Assembly: GCA_963815495.1 (NCBI GenBank)
Contig: CAWFGW010000003.1
Span: 1 to 64,000 of the forward strand
Reading direction: 5' to 3'
Length of the DNA: 64,000 bases
DNA from: CAWFGW01 sp963815495
GTDB taxonomy: Bacteria; Bacteroidota; Bacteroidia; Cytophagales; JAAEPT01
A model generated the notes under the pieces. It had not been told where the DNA came from and did not search any database. It was given only the letters and a program-made list of their open reading frames with translations. Of this stretch, positions 1 to 8,888 are shown in pieces. A program made the translations under genes and the position numbers. Every line of letters begins with the position of its first letter. Position 1 is the first letter of the stretch.

Positions 1-74
1 TAATGTATTGCTCTTTAGTACCATGTTCTTCCCTTTTTTATTTGTGTTTTATGAGCTAATTATAAATGTAGATT

Positions 75-641
75 TTATCCCCCATTGTGGTGTTGCTTTA
101 ATTCCTCTTCCAGATCAGGGGGTAAACCATTCACACCAAAGAGTGAAAGCCCTATTTCATCGGTGTTGGTATTTGGAATTACACTTAATTTAGAATTAGT
201 CTCCAGGACAACAGCATAAATGTCTTTGAGGTTTTTAAATCCTTGTTGTCTAATAGCTGCATAGATTTCTTGTTCTAAAATACGTTCTTCTAACATATTT
301 TTATTTAAAAACTCCCCTTCTAATACGAGTAATTTTGGACTAGATTTTATCAATTGCATGAACCCAGTAGAGGCAAACATGCCTTTTGTAACAATGTATT
401 GAAGTAAAAACAAAATCAAAATCCCAAAACTACCTTCGGTGAATGAAATATCTTTTGAAACCAAGGTAGATGCAACGGTTGAACCCACTGATACCGTTAC
501 TATCCAATCAAAGTTGTTAAGTTCTGAAGTAATTCGTTTACCTAAAACACGTAAATAAAGTATGATGGAGATATAAATGGCAGTTCCTGATATTAAAATT
601 CTAATAATATCTTGGAAGTTGATTTCAAATACATTTTCCAT
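75..641 (-). CDS. DUF421 (YetF-like) inner-membrane protein
   Basis: The 188-aa product has three hydrophobic helices in its first half (about residues 11-33, 43-62 and 70-88) followed by a soluble domain containing the stretch SPKLLVLEGEF and a helix ending AAIRQQGF. This is the layout of the YetF/DUF421 family of bacterial membrane proteins, whose biochemical role is not established. The ATG at 641 gives a start just before the first membrane helix. The gene stands alone: the 224 bases upstream (642-865) show no convincing gene or hairpin, and the 74 bases downstream to the window edge show nothing. The family assignment is confident; no function is inferred. Confidence 0.85.
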   Translation of the reverse strand: MENVFEINFQDIIRILISGTAIYISIILYLRVLGKRITSELNNFDWIVTVSVGSTVASTLVSKDISFTEGSFGILILFLLQYIVTKGMFASTGFMQLIKSSPKLLVLEGEFLNKNMLEERILEQEIYAAIRQQGFKNLKDIYAVVLETNSKLSVIPNTNTDEIGLSLFGVNGLPPDLEEELKQHHNGG

Positions 642-865
642 AGTTCACTTTTTATGTCTGTCAATAGAGTTAACGGAGCAAGTAAAGTACCATTTTAATA
701 AAATGTATTTTGTTCATCTAATTGAAAGTTTAAAACGATGAATATATCCCAATGAAATAACCACAAAGTTAGTTAGAGATAAACTCGATTTTAGCTGTGT
801 AACAAAAGTTGTAACAAATTAGAGTATTTAAATGAGATAAATACAGGTTCTTGAAATAGCTCTTT

Positions 866-1063
866 TTAGCTGGCTATTTTTTCTGAGTTAAAACATTTAT
901 CAATAATCTCGGTATAGCGTGAGCTAAAAGTCTCATGACACCACGATTTCAGTTCAACTAATTCGTCATCCATTAACCATTTAGCTGCTTTTGAAAGTTC
1001 TTTTTCAAAAAGTTCTAAGTCAAAACTTACTTTTTGTAGTATTCTTTTTTTGAATTCTAACAT
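866..1063 (-). CDS. Small hypothetical protein (65 aa)
   Basis: This short frame encodes a charged, probably helical protein without a signal peptide or membrane segment. It has two Cys residues (one in the stretch WCHET), but no recognisable metal-binding spacing. It starts with ATG at 1063 and lies 64 bases downstream of the next gene on the same strand (1128-1529), so it may be the last gene of a lipB-containing transcript. I do not recognise the family. Length and codon use are compatible with a real gene, but conservation would be needed to be sure. Confidence 0.45.
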   Translation of the reverse strand: MLEFKKRILQKVSFDLELFEKELSKAAKWLMDDELVELKSWCHETFSSRYTEIIDKCFNSEKIAS

Positions 1064-1127
1064 GTTCTAAAAATTAAGGTTACACAACTGAGCTTTTAAA
1101 AAACTGTCCATTAAGATACGATTTTTT

Positions 1128-1529
1128 TTAACTATGTAAAACACCTTCTAAATTTAGTTGTGGTATAAATCTAATATTGTCTTCTACAATGGAATCAGGT
1201 ACGAAAATAAATTTTTTGTCGAATAAATTATCCTCGGTATAATAACTCACCCAATATTCATTATTTAAATGAAATACATCAGGTTGAATAGTTTCTATTG
1301 GGGCAACACTCTTTGCGGGTACCAATTCAATAAAGTGCCGTAAGGTTGAAGTCTTTTGCTCTTCCCCATCTTTTATACCGTAACCTTTAGAGTTGATAAG
1401 AACATTGTTAATTTCAAAGTCATTATCATTGATTAAGTATACCTTCCACACATGTGTATCATCGATTTCTTCCCTTGCAATTGAAACATATACACCTTTA
1501 ACCTTGCCAAAATCAATATCTTTTTTCAT
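1128..1529 (-). CDS. Conserved hypothetical protein next to lipB (133 aa)
   Basis: The product is predicted to be soluble and beta-rich, with no signal peptide, membrane helix or catalytic motif that I can see. It begins seven bases after the lipB stop codon on the same strand, so the two are probably co-transcribed. From memory, Bacteroidota genomes carry short proteins of this kind, sometimes mislabelled as a phenylalanyl-tRNA synthetase subunit; nothing in the sequence supports a synthetase function. The role is unknown; a link to lipoate metabolism would be inference from position alone. Confidence 0.7.
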   Translation of the reverse strand: MKKDIDFGKVKGVYVSIAREEIDDTHVWKVYLINDNDFEINNVLINSKGYGIKDGEEQKTSTLRHFIELVPAKSVAPIETIQPDVFHLNNEYWVSYYTEDNLFDKKFIFVPDSIVEDNIRFIPQLNLEGVLHS

Positions 1530-1536
1530 AATCCGT

Positions 1537-2253
1537 CTAAACGATTGTCATTTCAAAAAGGTTAGTGAAATGATTTTTCAATATAATTTCTAATTCTTTA
1601 ATATCAATTGGTTCCCCAACTTCCTTCTCCAACGAAGTCACGGCTTTGTCAGCTATGCCGCAAGGCACAATATAACTGAAGTAGTTCAAATCTACGTTTA
1701 CATTCAGAGCAAAACCATGCATGGTTACCCAACGGCTGGTTTTTACGCCCATAGCGCAAATTTTTCTCGGGTTTCTGGGGAGTTTATTCTCGTCATAGTC
1801 GATCCAAACACCTGTGAGTCCCGTAATTCTACCAGCATCCACCCCATAATGTGAACAAGTCAATATAATGGCTTCTTCCATCAAGCGCATGTATTTGTGG
1901 ATGTCAGTAAAAAAATTGTCTAAATCCAAAATTGGATAACCTACTAACTGGCCTGGGCCATGATAAGTGATGTCTCCCCCTCGTCCTGTTTCATGGTAGG
2001 TCGCACCTATTTTTTTCAGTTGTTCGGGATTAGCTAATAAGTGATTTTCTTTGCCGCTTCTGCCTAAGGTATAGACGTGTGTGTGTTCGCAAAACAACAA
2101 GTGGTTAGGTGTTAGTTGCTGGTTTTTCGATTCCAATTCGCGATTATCAATTTTTAGTTGAATAATCTCTTCAAAAAGTTTTTTTTGGTAGTCGTGAGTT
2201 TGGGCATAGTCAACTAGGCCTAAGGATTGGAAATTAACTTTTTTGTTTTTCAT
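1537..2253 (-). CDS. lipB: Octanoyltransferase LipB
   Basis: LipB moves the octanoyl group from octanoyl-acyl carrier protein to the lipoyl domains of 2-oxoacid dehydrogenases and GcvH, the first step of lipoate synthesis in the cytoplasm. The family signature TGRGGDITYHGPGQLVGYP is present. The catalytic Lys is in RKICAMGVK and the catalytic Cys is in YIVPCGI near the C-terminus. The frame is open up to 2295, but the Met at 2253 (MKNKKVNFQSLG) fits family N-termini better than the upstream MNLEFSRF stretch, so 2253 is preferred. No lipA is visible nearby. Confidence 0.95.
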   Translation of the reverse strand: MKNKKVNFQSLGLVDYAQTHDYQKKLFEEIIQLKIDNRELESKNQQLTPNHLLFCEHTHVYTLGRSGKENHLLANPEQLKKIGATYHETGRGGDITYHGPGQLVGYPILDLDNFFTDIHKYMRLMEEAIILTCSHYGVDAGRITGLTGVWIDYDENKLPRNPRKICAMGVKTSRWVTMHGFALNVNVDLNYFSYIVPCGIADKAVTSLEKEVGEPIDIKELEIILKNHFTNLFEMTIV

Positions 2254-2359
2254 TATAATGCTAACAAAGGTAAACCTAGAAAATTCAAGATTCAATGAAC
2301 TTTTATTTTAATTAGATGTTTAAACATATATATTGTTCATGATAAGTTAAAAACACACA

Positions 2360-3235
2360 ATGATGGATAGAAAAAAATTCTTAAAAAACAGTCTTTTAGG
2401 AGCTTTAAGTATAAGCACAGGTGCTGTGGTAGCTTCAGACAATCGAACGATTAAATTAACTGATCAACTTAAAAATCAGGTAGGGTTCAATCACTTACCT
2501 AATAAGGAGGAAATAACTATGAAAACGGTATTACATCGAGCAGACACTCGTGGACACGCCAACCATGGCTGGTTAAACGCGAACCATTCATTCAGCTTTG
2601 CGAACTATTATAATCCAGAACGCACAAATTTTGGTGTGCTTCGGGTATTGAATGATGATCAAATAGCAGCAGGTAAGGGTTTTGGTAAACACCCGCATGA
2701 CAATATGGAAATCATCACAATTCCATTGGAAGGCGACTTGGAACATGAGGACAGTATGGGCAATAAGGAAGTGATTCGCCAGGGTGATGTACAAGTGATG
2801 AGTGCGGGTACAGGTATATATCATTCTGAGTATAACAAAAATTCAGATCAGGAATTGAAACTGTTACAGATTTGGGTATTTCCTAACAAAAAAGGCGTAG
2901 AGCCACGTTATGATCAAATCACTTTAAAGCGTGAAAAACTGAATAATCAATTTTATCAAATCCTTTCTCCAAATGCTGACGATGAAGGCGTATGGATTCA
3001 TCAGGATGCTTGGTTTCATTTAGGCGAATTTGATAAGGAAACAACCCTTGATTATCAATTGAAAAGCGCTTCCACCAATGGCGTTTATGCTTTTATAATT
3101 GAAGGCAACGTGACGATTGAAAATCAGGCATTGGCAAGGAGAGATGGATTTGGAATATGGGATACCAGTAAGCTTAACATTACTGCATCAAAAGGAGCAA
3201 AAGTTTTGTTAATGGAAGTACCGATGAGTCTTTGA
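2360..3235 (+). CDS. Pirin family protein with Tat-like N-terminal extension
   Basis: Residues from about 54 onward form a bicupin pirin: metal ligands in GKHPHDNMEI (two His) and GIYHSEYN, with the Glu in that region. Many pirins act as quercetinases or Fe-dependent redox-sensing regulators; which applies here is unknown. The frame opens with MMDRKKFLKNSLLGALS, which resembles a twin-arginine export signal although the pair is RK rather than RR. An internal ATG at 2519 is preceded by aaggagg seven bases upstream, a strong Shine-Dalgarno match that is unusual in Bacteroidota, and gives a standard 238-aa cytoplasmic pirin. Two products, exported and cytosolic, are therefore possible. The extension is in frame and looks like coding sequence. 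Confidence 0.9.
   Translation: MMDRKKFLKNSLLGALSISTGAVVASDNRTIKLTDQLKNQVGFNHLPNKEEITMKTVLHRADTRGHANHGWLNANHSFSFANYYNPERTNFGVLRVLNDDQIAAGKGFGKHPHDNMEIITIPLEGDLEHEDSMGNKEVIRQGDVQVMSAGTGIYHSEYNKNSDQELKLLQIWVFPNKKGVEPRYDQITLKREKLNNQFYQILSPNADDEGVWIHQDAWFHLGEFDKETTLDYQLKSASTNGVYAFIIEGNVTIENQALARRDGFGIWDTSKLNITASKGAKVLLMEVPMSL
2504..2521 (+). promoter_or_regulatory. Internal Shine-Dalgarno and alternative start of the pirin gene
   Basis: The sequence aaggagg lies a few bases before an in-frame ATG at 2519, which starts MKTVLHRAD, the usual beginning of pirins. Bacteroidota genes rarely use strong Shine-Dalgarno sequences, so this site may mark the principal start, or a second start inside a longer exported form. 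Confidence 0.5.
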
Positions 3236-3334
3236 GTACAGAGCACAAAGTATTAAGGACAGAGTAGAAAGACTTAGGACTAAAAGACCAGGTCTGATTC
3301 GAACATTGAAGTTCAAACTTTAAACTAGAAAAAC

Positions 3335-3967
3335 ATGAGTACGACAATAGAAAATTTGAATTGGCGCTATGCCACAAAAAAATATGATGCAAACAAGAAA
3401 GTCAGCGATGCTGATTTAAAAACCATTAAAGAAGCAGTTAAGCTATCAGCCTCCTCCTATGGTTTACAACCTTATAAGGTTTTAGTAATTACAGACCCAG
3501 AGGTGCGAGAACAGTTGAAGCCCGTGTCGTGGGGGCAATCGCAAATTACAGAAGCGTCTCATTTGTTTGTCTTCTGTAGTTATACCAATGTGACTAATGA
3601 AGACATTGATGCATTCATCAATATGACGGCAAAAGGTCGTGGGTTGGAAATTGAATCATTGAGCGGATATGGTGATTTTATGAAATCAAAATTAACTGCT
3701 TTATCACCTGAGGCGGCTAGTGTGTGGACTGCAAAACAGTGCTACATTGCATTAGGTAATTTATTGTCAGTATGTGGCGAATTAAAAATAGATGCCACAC
3801 CTATGGAAGGATTTGAAGCGGAGGGCTATGATGAAGTGTTAGGTTTATCCGAAAAAAACCTACAAGCGGTTGTAGTGGCAGCAGTAGGTTATCGATCAGA
3901 AGAAGATGCTACTCAGAAGTATAAAAAAATCAGAAAGCCAGATAACGAGTTGTTTGATGAAATTTAA
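3335..3967 (+). CDS. NAD(P)H-dependent oxidoreductase, nitroreductase family
   Basis: This 210-aa protein has the NfsB-type flavin-binding fold. The N-terminal WRYATKKYD supplies the FMN phosphate contacts, followed by AVKLSASSYGLQPYKVLVI, and the middle has the EAASVWTAKQCYIALGN helix. The family catalyses two-electron reductions of nitroaromatics, quinones or similar compounds with FMN, as a cytoplasmic homodimer. The physiological substrate cannot be told. The gene lies about 100 bases after the pirin gene, and its stop codon overlaps that of the convergent manA by two bases. Confidence 0.92.
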   Translation: MSTTIENLNWRYATKKYDANKKVSDADLKTIKEAVKLSASSYGLQPYKVLVITDPEVREQLKPVSWGQSQITEASHLFVFCSYTNVTNEDIDAFINMTAKGRGLEIESLSGYGDFMKSKLTALSPEAASVWTAKQCYIALGNLLSVCGELKIDATPMEGFEAEGYDEVLGLSEKNLQAVVVAAVGYRSEEDATQKYKKIRKPDNELFDEI

Positions 3968-4950
3968 GTAGTAGGAACATAGGTTTCCAACACTTGAAAC
4001 TCAGGAGAAGGGATTAATTGAACAGTCTTAATTGAGGCAGGAATCAAAATCGCTTCTCCTTTTTTTATGTTCAGTTCACCTGATTCGTAAGTCAAACGAA
4101 GATGACCTTCAAAACAAATGAGTATAATAAAGGAGTCGTGCTTATATTCTCGTATAATAGGTTCTGTACAACTAAGTTTGTTCGTTTCAAAATAAGCACA
4201 GCTTACTAATGGTACCGCAGCATTTTTTACGTCTTTATATGCAGTTTTATATTCAGGATAAAAATTGTAGTCAATTGCTTCTAATGCTTGTTCAACATGT
4301 AGCTCTCGAGTATTGCCATTAGCATCAACCCGATCAAAATCATAGATACGGTAAGTGATATCCGATGTCTGTTGTATTTCTGCAATACAAAGCCCTTTTC
4401 CTATGGTATGCACTCTACCTGCTGGTAAAAAAAACACATCTCCTTTTGCTGCTTGCTCACAATTTAAAATACTCATCAAATTACCCGATTCGAAAGCCTT
4501 TAAATAGCTCTCTTTAGTAACGGGTTGATTGAATCCACTGATTAATGAGGCGTTTTCATCAGCTTGAAAAACGTACCACATTTCCGTTTTCCCCATCGAA
4601 TTGTGCTTTTCTTTTGCACGCTGGTCATCAGGATGCACCTGAATCGAAAGATCAGCATTGGCATCAATGAATTTGATTAAAAGGGGGAATTCGTTGCCAA
4701 AATGTTGGTAAACTTGTTCACCGACTAGTGCTGCTTGATATTCACTAATAAGTTCAGGTAGCGATTTTCCTTTTAAAGGACCTTCAGACACAATAGACTC
4801 GTTGTCTTTCACTCCAGAAATTTCCCACGTCTCACCGCAATTAGGTAGATCACCAAAATCTTTTCCTAAAACCGTTTTAATTTTTTGACCACCCCAAATT
4901 TTGTCTTTGAAGATCGTTTCGAATTTTAACGGATATAGCTGCGGAGTCAT
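3964..4950 (-). CDS. manA: Mannose-6-phosphate isomerase, class I
   Basis: ManA interconverts mannose 6-phosphate and fructose 6-phosphate. The zinc-site motif SIQVHPDDQRAKEK and the following GKTEMWYVF are both present, as is the cupin HTIGKG region. The length (328 aa) fits the short Bacillus/Bacteroidota form of the enzyme. It is transcribed in the same direction as pgi, which ends about 40 bases upstream, so the two hexose-phosphate isomerases probably share a transcript. The stop codon overlaps that of the convergent nitroreductase gene. Confidence 0.95.
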   Translation of the reverse strand: MTPQLYPLKFETIFKDKIWGGQKIKTVLGKDFGDLPNCGETWEISGVKDNESIVSEGPLKGKSLPELISEYQAALVGEQVYQHFGNEFPLLIKFIDANADLSIQVHPDDQRAKEKHNSMGKTEMWYVFQADENASLISGFNQPVTKESYLKAFESGNLMSILNCEQAAKGDVFFLPAGRVHTIGKGLCIAEIQQTSDITYRIYDFDRVDANGNTRELHVEQALEAIDYNFYPEYKTAYKDVKNAAVPLVSCAYFETNKLSCTEPIIREYKHDSFIILICFEGHLRLTYESGELNIKKGEAILIPASIKTVQLIPSPEFQVLETYVPTT

Positions 4951-4990
4951 GGTGAACTAACTTTAAACCTATTTTTAAGGGTAAAAGAAC

Positions 4991-6637
4991 TTACCGTAAT
5001 GATTTATAGTAGTTAATTAAACCATTAGTAGATGAATCATGTGTATTTACATCCTTGTCATCAGCTAACTCAGGCAAAATTTTATTTGCTAACTGTTTTC
5101 CTAATTCCACTCCCCATTGGTCAAAACTAAACACATTCCAAATCACACCTTGAGCAAATATTTTGTGTTCGTACATCGCTAATAAGCTCCCTAAAGTTCT
5201 AGGCGTTAATTTTTCGAACAAAATAGAGTTCGTAGGTCTGTTCCCTTCAAATACTTTAAAAGGTGTAAGTCGCTTGATATCTTCCTCTGATGTACCTTTG
5301 GCTTTAAATTCAGCAACGACTTCTTCCTCCGTTTTTCCGTTCATTAACGCTTCCGTTTGCGCAAAAAAGTTAGAAAGTAACTTTGGGTGGTGGTCACCAA
5401 TTGGATTTTGGCTTACTGCGGGTGCGATAAAATCACAAGGAATTAACTTAGTACCTTGATGAATTAGTTGATAGAAAGCATGTTGACCATTGGTCCCAGG
5501 CTCTCCCCAAATAATTGGTCCTGTTTGATAGTCTACTTTGTTACCTGCTCGGTCGACATATTTACCATTGCTTTCCATGTTACCTTGTTGGAAATAGGCA
5601 GGAAAACGATGCATGTATTGGTCATAAGGAAGTATAGCTTCGGACTCTGCGCCAAAGAAGTTGTTATACCACAAACCGATTAACGCCAAGATAACGGGAA
5701 CATTTTTATCAAACTCAGTCGAGTGGAAATGGTTGTCTATCGCGTGAGCGCCTTCTAATAACTCAATGAAATTATCATATCCAATAGAACATGCAATAGA
5801 AAGACCAATAGAAGACCATAAAGAATAACGTCCACCTACCCAGTCCCAAAACTCAAACATGTTGTTGGTATCAATTCCAAATTCAGCCACTAATTTGCTA
5901 TTGGTAGAGATGGCCACAAAGTGTTTTTTGACATGCTCATTGTCTTTGGCAGTTGCCAAAAACCAATCTCTAGCAGAAATGGCGTTAGTCATAGTTTCTT
6001 GTGTGGTGAATGTTTTAGAGGCAATCATCACTAAAGTAGTTTCAGGGTTCAAACCCTTCAAAGTTTCTACCATGTGAGTGCCATCCACATTGGATACAAA
6101 GTGTACCTTTAATCCTTTTTGATATGGCTTTAATGCTTCGGTTACCATTACCGGACCTAGATCAGAACCGCCAATTCCCACATTAACGATGTCTGTAATA
6201 CTTTTTCCCGTATATCCTTTCCAAGAGCCATTAATCACCTGGTTGGAAAATGTTTTTACTTTCTCAAGTGCAGCATTCACATCAGGCATCACGTCTTTAC
6301 CATCCACAAGGATAGGGGTGTTTGAACGGTTTCTTAAGGCAATGTGCAATACTGATCGTCCTTCAGTTTCGTTAATTGCTTTGCCTTTATACATTGCTTC
6401 AATAGCATTTTTTAAATCAACCTCTTTCGCTAATTCAATTAATGAAGATAGCGTATTAGTATCTATAATATTTTTAGAATAATCGATTAAAATATCCTCA
6501 AACTTGATGCTGAAATCAGCAAAACGATTAGAATTAGATGCGAAAAGTGATTTCATCTGAATGTGTTTCATCTCAGAATAATGAGCTTCTAATTTTTTCC
6601 AAGCTTTAGTATGAGTAGGATTTGTCTTATTTAGCAT
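4991..6637 (-). CDS. pgi: Glucose-6-phosphate isomerase
   Basis: Pgi interconverts glucose 6-phosphate and fructose 6-phosphate in glycolysis and gluconeogenesis. The 548-aa length is that of the standard long bacterial/eukaryotic form. Signatures seen are VGIGGSDLGPVMVTEAL for sugar-phosphate binding, FWDWVGGRYSLWSSIGL, and the C-terminal EHKIFAQGVIWNVFSFDQWGVELGK with the catalytic region. The gene begins at an ATG preceded by a Bacteroidota -7 box at 6662-6669 and probably leads a pgi-manA transcript. Confidence 0.97.
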   Translation of the reverse strand: MLNKTNPTHTKAWKKLEAHYSEMKHIQMKSLFASNSNRFADFSIKFEDILIDYSKNIIDTNTLSSLIELAKEVDLKNAIEAMYKGKAINETEGRSVLHIALRNRSNTPILVDGKDVMPDVNAALEKVKTFSNQVINGSWKGYTGKSITDIVNVGIGGSDLGPVMVTEALKPYQKGLKVHFVSNVDGTHMVETLKGLNPETTLVMIASKTFTTQETMTNAISARDWFLATAKDNEHVKKHFVAISTNSKLVAEFGIDTNNMFEFWDWVGGRYSLWSSIGLSIACSIGYDNFIELLEGAHAIDNHFHSTEFDKNVPVILALIGLWYNNFFGAESEAILPYDQYMHRFPAYFQQGNMESNGKYVDRAGNKVDYQTGPIIWGEPGTNGQHAFYQLIHQGTKLIPCDFIAPAVSQNPIGDHHPKLLSNFFAQTEALMNGKTEEEVVAEFKAKGTSEEDIKRLTPFKVFEGNRPTNSILFEKLTPRTLGSLLAMYEHKIFAQGVIWNVFSFDQWGVELGKQLANKILPELADDKDVNTHDSSTNGLINYYKSLR

Positions 6638-6661
6638 TCTTTATCTAATTTATCGAAGTCG

Positions 6662-6669
6662 CGAAGATA
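6662..6669 (-). promoter_or_regulatory. Probable -7 promoter element of pgi
   Basis: On the minus strand the sequence reads TATCTTCG, seven of eight matches to the Bacteroidota -7 consensus TAnnTTTG. It sits about 25 bases before the pgi start codon, giving a short untranslated leader. No clear -33 element was identified. Confidence 0.45.
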
Positions 6670-6752
6670 AGACAAAAGGATAAAAATAGTAACCCATTTT
6701 CCTTAATTCTATGTTAAGTTTAAAACTGATTTAATAGATAAGCACAAAATTT

Positions 6753-7103
6753 ATGGCAACAACCAAAGAAATTGGCGATAGGGGTGAACAGTTAGCAGTT
6801 GACTACTTAATAAAAAAGGGGTATTGTGTTAAGGAAAAAAGCTATCGTTTTAAACGAGCGGAAATCGATATTATAGGAAGCAAAGAAGAAGTAGTGGTCT
6901 TTATTGAGGTGAAATTCCGAACGGGGATAGGATTTGGTTTTCCAGAAGAAGTAGTAGGTGAAGCTAAAAAAGAGTTAATATATATCGCAGCAGAAAATTA
7001 TGTGGTGGAAAATGGTTGGAATGGTAAGATTCGGTTTGATATTATTTCTATTATAGAGCGGTTTGGTCATCTACAAATTGATCATTTTGAAGATGCTTTT
7101 TAA
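6753..7103 (+). CDS. YraN family (UPF0102) nuclease-like protein
   Basis: The 116-aa protein has the restriction-endonuclease-like core of the UPF0102/YraN family: GDRGEQLAVDYL at the N-terminus, then RAEIDIIG and VVVFIEVKFR, which give the D...ExK metal-binding pattern of the PD-(D/E)XK superfold. The cellular role of YraN is not firmly established; a link to DNA repair or recombination has been suggested. The gene diverges from pgi and ends two bases from the convergent gene at 7106. Confidence 0.93.
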   Translation: MATTKEIGDRGEQLAVDYLIKKGYCVKEKSYRFKRAEIDIIGSKEEVVVFIEVKFRTGIGFGFPEEVVGEAKKELIYIAAENYVVENGWNGKIRFDIISIIERFGHLQIDHFEDAF

Positions 7104-7105
7104 GC

Positions 7106-8074
7106 TTAGTGACTTTGAATGATCACTTTTTCATTCCTTTTTCGTTCTTCTTCCTCTCTTCGAAGTCGTTTGTCTTCTTCTTCTTTGTCATAGGAAACAT
7201 GTCCGGTTTCATCCCATTCCATCGAAATGTAAGGTTCAAAATCTTCTTTGGTGAACTTATCAGGATATACAGTAATTCTTTTTTTGTAATGTCTTGGTCC
7301 ACTCATTTGGTACTCATACCATTTTCCCGCTTTTTCTCCATGTAGATATTGACCTTGTGTGGCAATTTTTCCGTTTTCGAAAAAGTAAAAGTAGTAACCA
7401 TGTAGTTCTCCATGTAAAATTGGAGTGACTTCTTTTATTTTGGTTTTTTCACCATCATAAAATAATAACTCAGATTCTTTTGTAAAACCTCTGTTATACT
7501 TTTCTTTGGTGATTAAAGTTTTTTCTTCAACCTCTATTGAATCTTTAAATTTTTGGGTTCTCTGCACCTTCCATTCTTCCCATCGACCATGTTTTGTGCC
7601 CATGTAAAAGATGCCTTTTTCAACTACTTCATCATCCACAATTCGTTTGTATGGTCCGTGTAGAATTAAAGCTTTTTCAGGATCAATCCTGTTAGGACGA
7701 TCTTTTTCAATTTTTCTTTTTTTGATGTCATACCAATAAATGTCTCGAATGTAGGGGCTTGGTTCGTGAAATTCTTTGAGATAATAAAACACTTCTACTT
7801 GCATTCGATCCCTTCTGCCTTTTTTTGTGAATCCTCGTTTAGTTTTATGTCCATAATAAACTCTACGTTTTTTCTTCTTCTTCTTGAATTCAACCGGTTC
7901 TTCTTCAGGCTCAAAGTCAAGGATGTCGTCTTCATTAAAAAAATGGACATACTTGTCACGCTTCGTGGTGTCGTCTACTTCTTCTACGACAAACTCTTCC
8001 TCACTTTGAGTGGTTTGAGCAAATAATGCGGAAGAAAGAATCAGAATTAAAATGAATAATAAACTGTATTTCAT
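7106..8074 (-). CDS. Exported protein with MORN/YwqK-like repeats (322 aa)
   Basis: The protein has a cleavable signal peptide (MKYSLLFILILILSSALFAQ) and then a very acidic stretch followed by a basic stretch (EFKKKKKKRRV, about residues 62-72). The middle carries MORN/YwqK-type segments such as LHGPYKRI, FYMGTKHGRWEEW, ILHGELHGYYFYFFENGKIATQG and YLHGEKAGKWYEY. Such repeats are common in Bacteroidota exported proteins of unknown role. The C-terminus is rich in Arg, Glu and Lys and probably helical. Function is unknown; export to the periplasm or envelope is inferred from the signal peptide. Confidence 0.8.
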   Translation of the reverse strand: MKYSLLFILILILSSALFAQTTQSEEEFVVEEVDDTTKRDKYVHFFNEDDILDFEPEEEPVEFKKKKKKRRVYYGHKTKRGFTKKGRRDRMQVEVFYYLKEFHEPSPYIRDIYWYDIKKRKIEKDRPNRIDPEKALILHGPYKRIVDDEVVEKGIFYMGTKHGRWEEWKVQRTQKFKDSIEVEEKTLITKEKYNRGFTKESELLFYDGEKTKIKEVTPILHGELHGYYFYFFENGKIATQGQYLHGEKAGKWYEYQMSGPRHYKKRITVYPDKFTKEDFEPYISMEWDETGHVSYDKEEEDKRLRREEEERKRNEKVIIQSH

Positions 8075-8186
8075 AAACTAGTTACAAATAAACGTAAAAA
8101 ATGGCGCAAAATTATATTCGAGTTAACACAATCCTTGTTTTTTAGCCATGTTTGATTTGATAACTAGAAGTTGTATAAGCTGATTT

Positions 8187-8624
8187 TTATTCAATACCCA
8201 TGATGAAGTAATCATTATCAGATTTAATAAATACTAGCTTAACTCTTGAATATGGTTCATAAATACTGTTTCTGAATTTTATTTCTTGATAAAGAATTGA
8301 ATCAGATTTTTTATTGAAGGAGCCGAAGTGCCAATCTTTATTTAAGCCTAAGATCACATTGATTTTTTTGCATAAGCTGTCTACATATGATTTTTCAGCT
8401 TTATTAGAATAATCTGCTTTATGGTGACCATTATAAGTGATGAGTTCTGAAGCTTTATAATAAACTCCAAGTTTTAAAATGTTAGGATCTGAAAAATCTA
8501 TTTTTTCGCAGTATAAAACCATTTCTTTAGATTTTTCTAAAATACTAATAGAGTCATTAGTGGATGCTTTTGTGGAACACACTAAAACAATGAAAAGAAA
8601 AAAAATGACTACGATATGTTTCAT
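8187..8624 (-). CDS. Exported hypothetical protein (145 aa)
   Basis: An N-terminal hydrophobic stretch (MKHIVVIFFLFIVLVCSTKAS) is a signal peptide; cleavage near STKA-S is likely, and the Cys at residue 16 lies inside the hydrophobic core, not in a good lipobox. The mature part is a small mixed alpha/beta domain with no catalytic motif I recognise. It is preceded by a bidirectional terminator hairpin (8671-8692), so it should have its own promoter in the short gap 8625-8670. Function is unknown. Confidence 0.65.
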   Translation of the reverse strand: MKHIVVIFFLFIVLVCSTKASTNDSISILEKSKEMVLYCEKIDFSDPNILKLGVYYKASELITYNGHHKADYSNKAEKSYVDSLCKKINVILGLNKDWHFGSFNKKSDSILYQEIKFRNSIYEPYSRVKLVFIKSDNDYFIMGIE

Positions 8625-8670
8625 AATGTTATAGCTTGTAAGTATTAAGGTAGATAAAAATCATAAAAAA

Positions 8671-8692
8671 ACCAGAGAGGGAGCTCTCTGGT
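8671..8692. terminator. Bidirectional hairpin terminator
   Basis: ACCAGAGAG and CTCTCTGGT form a perfect 9-bp stem around a GGAG loop, with an A-tract before it and a T-tract after it. It would end the minus-strand transcript of the microprotein gene at 8737 and could act in both directions. Confidence 0.85.
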
Positions 8693-8736
8693 TTTGCTTT
8701 TTTAGTTGATTAAGTTAATGTTATGCGCTAAATCGC

Positions 8737-8856
8737 TTAGTGATATATAATGTAAGACAATGTGAATGAAATGATTACCCAGCCTACGGCTATTATGTAT
8801 GGGTTATTTAATACGGTGTTTACTATTTTTGAATTTGAATTTATTAAATTTTTCAT
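8737..8856 (-). CDS. 39-aa membrane microprotein
   Basis: Between the terminator at 8671 and the gene ending at 8889, the minus strand has an ATG-initiated frame reading MKNLINSNSKIVNTVLNNPY followed by a single hydrophobic helix (IIAVGWVIISFTLSYIIY) and a stop. A polar N-terminus, one transmembrane helix and a strong terminator about 45 bases downstream support a real small gene. I do not recognise it. It might be a small regulator of a membrane complex, or a fortuitous frame; conservation in relatives would decide. Confidence 0.45.
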   Translation of the reverse strand: MKNLINSNSKIVNTVLNNPYIIAVGWVIISFTLSYIIYH

Positions 8857-8888
8857 GGCTCTATTGGTTATTGATTAAAACATAAATT

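Noticed and set aside
5163..6482. Several long open frames antisense to pgi.
   Set aside because: They are complementary shadows of a well-recognised gene with strong codon constraints; none has a plausible product.
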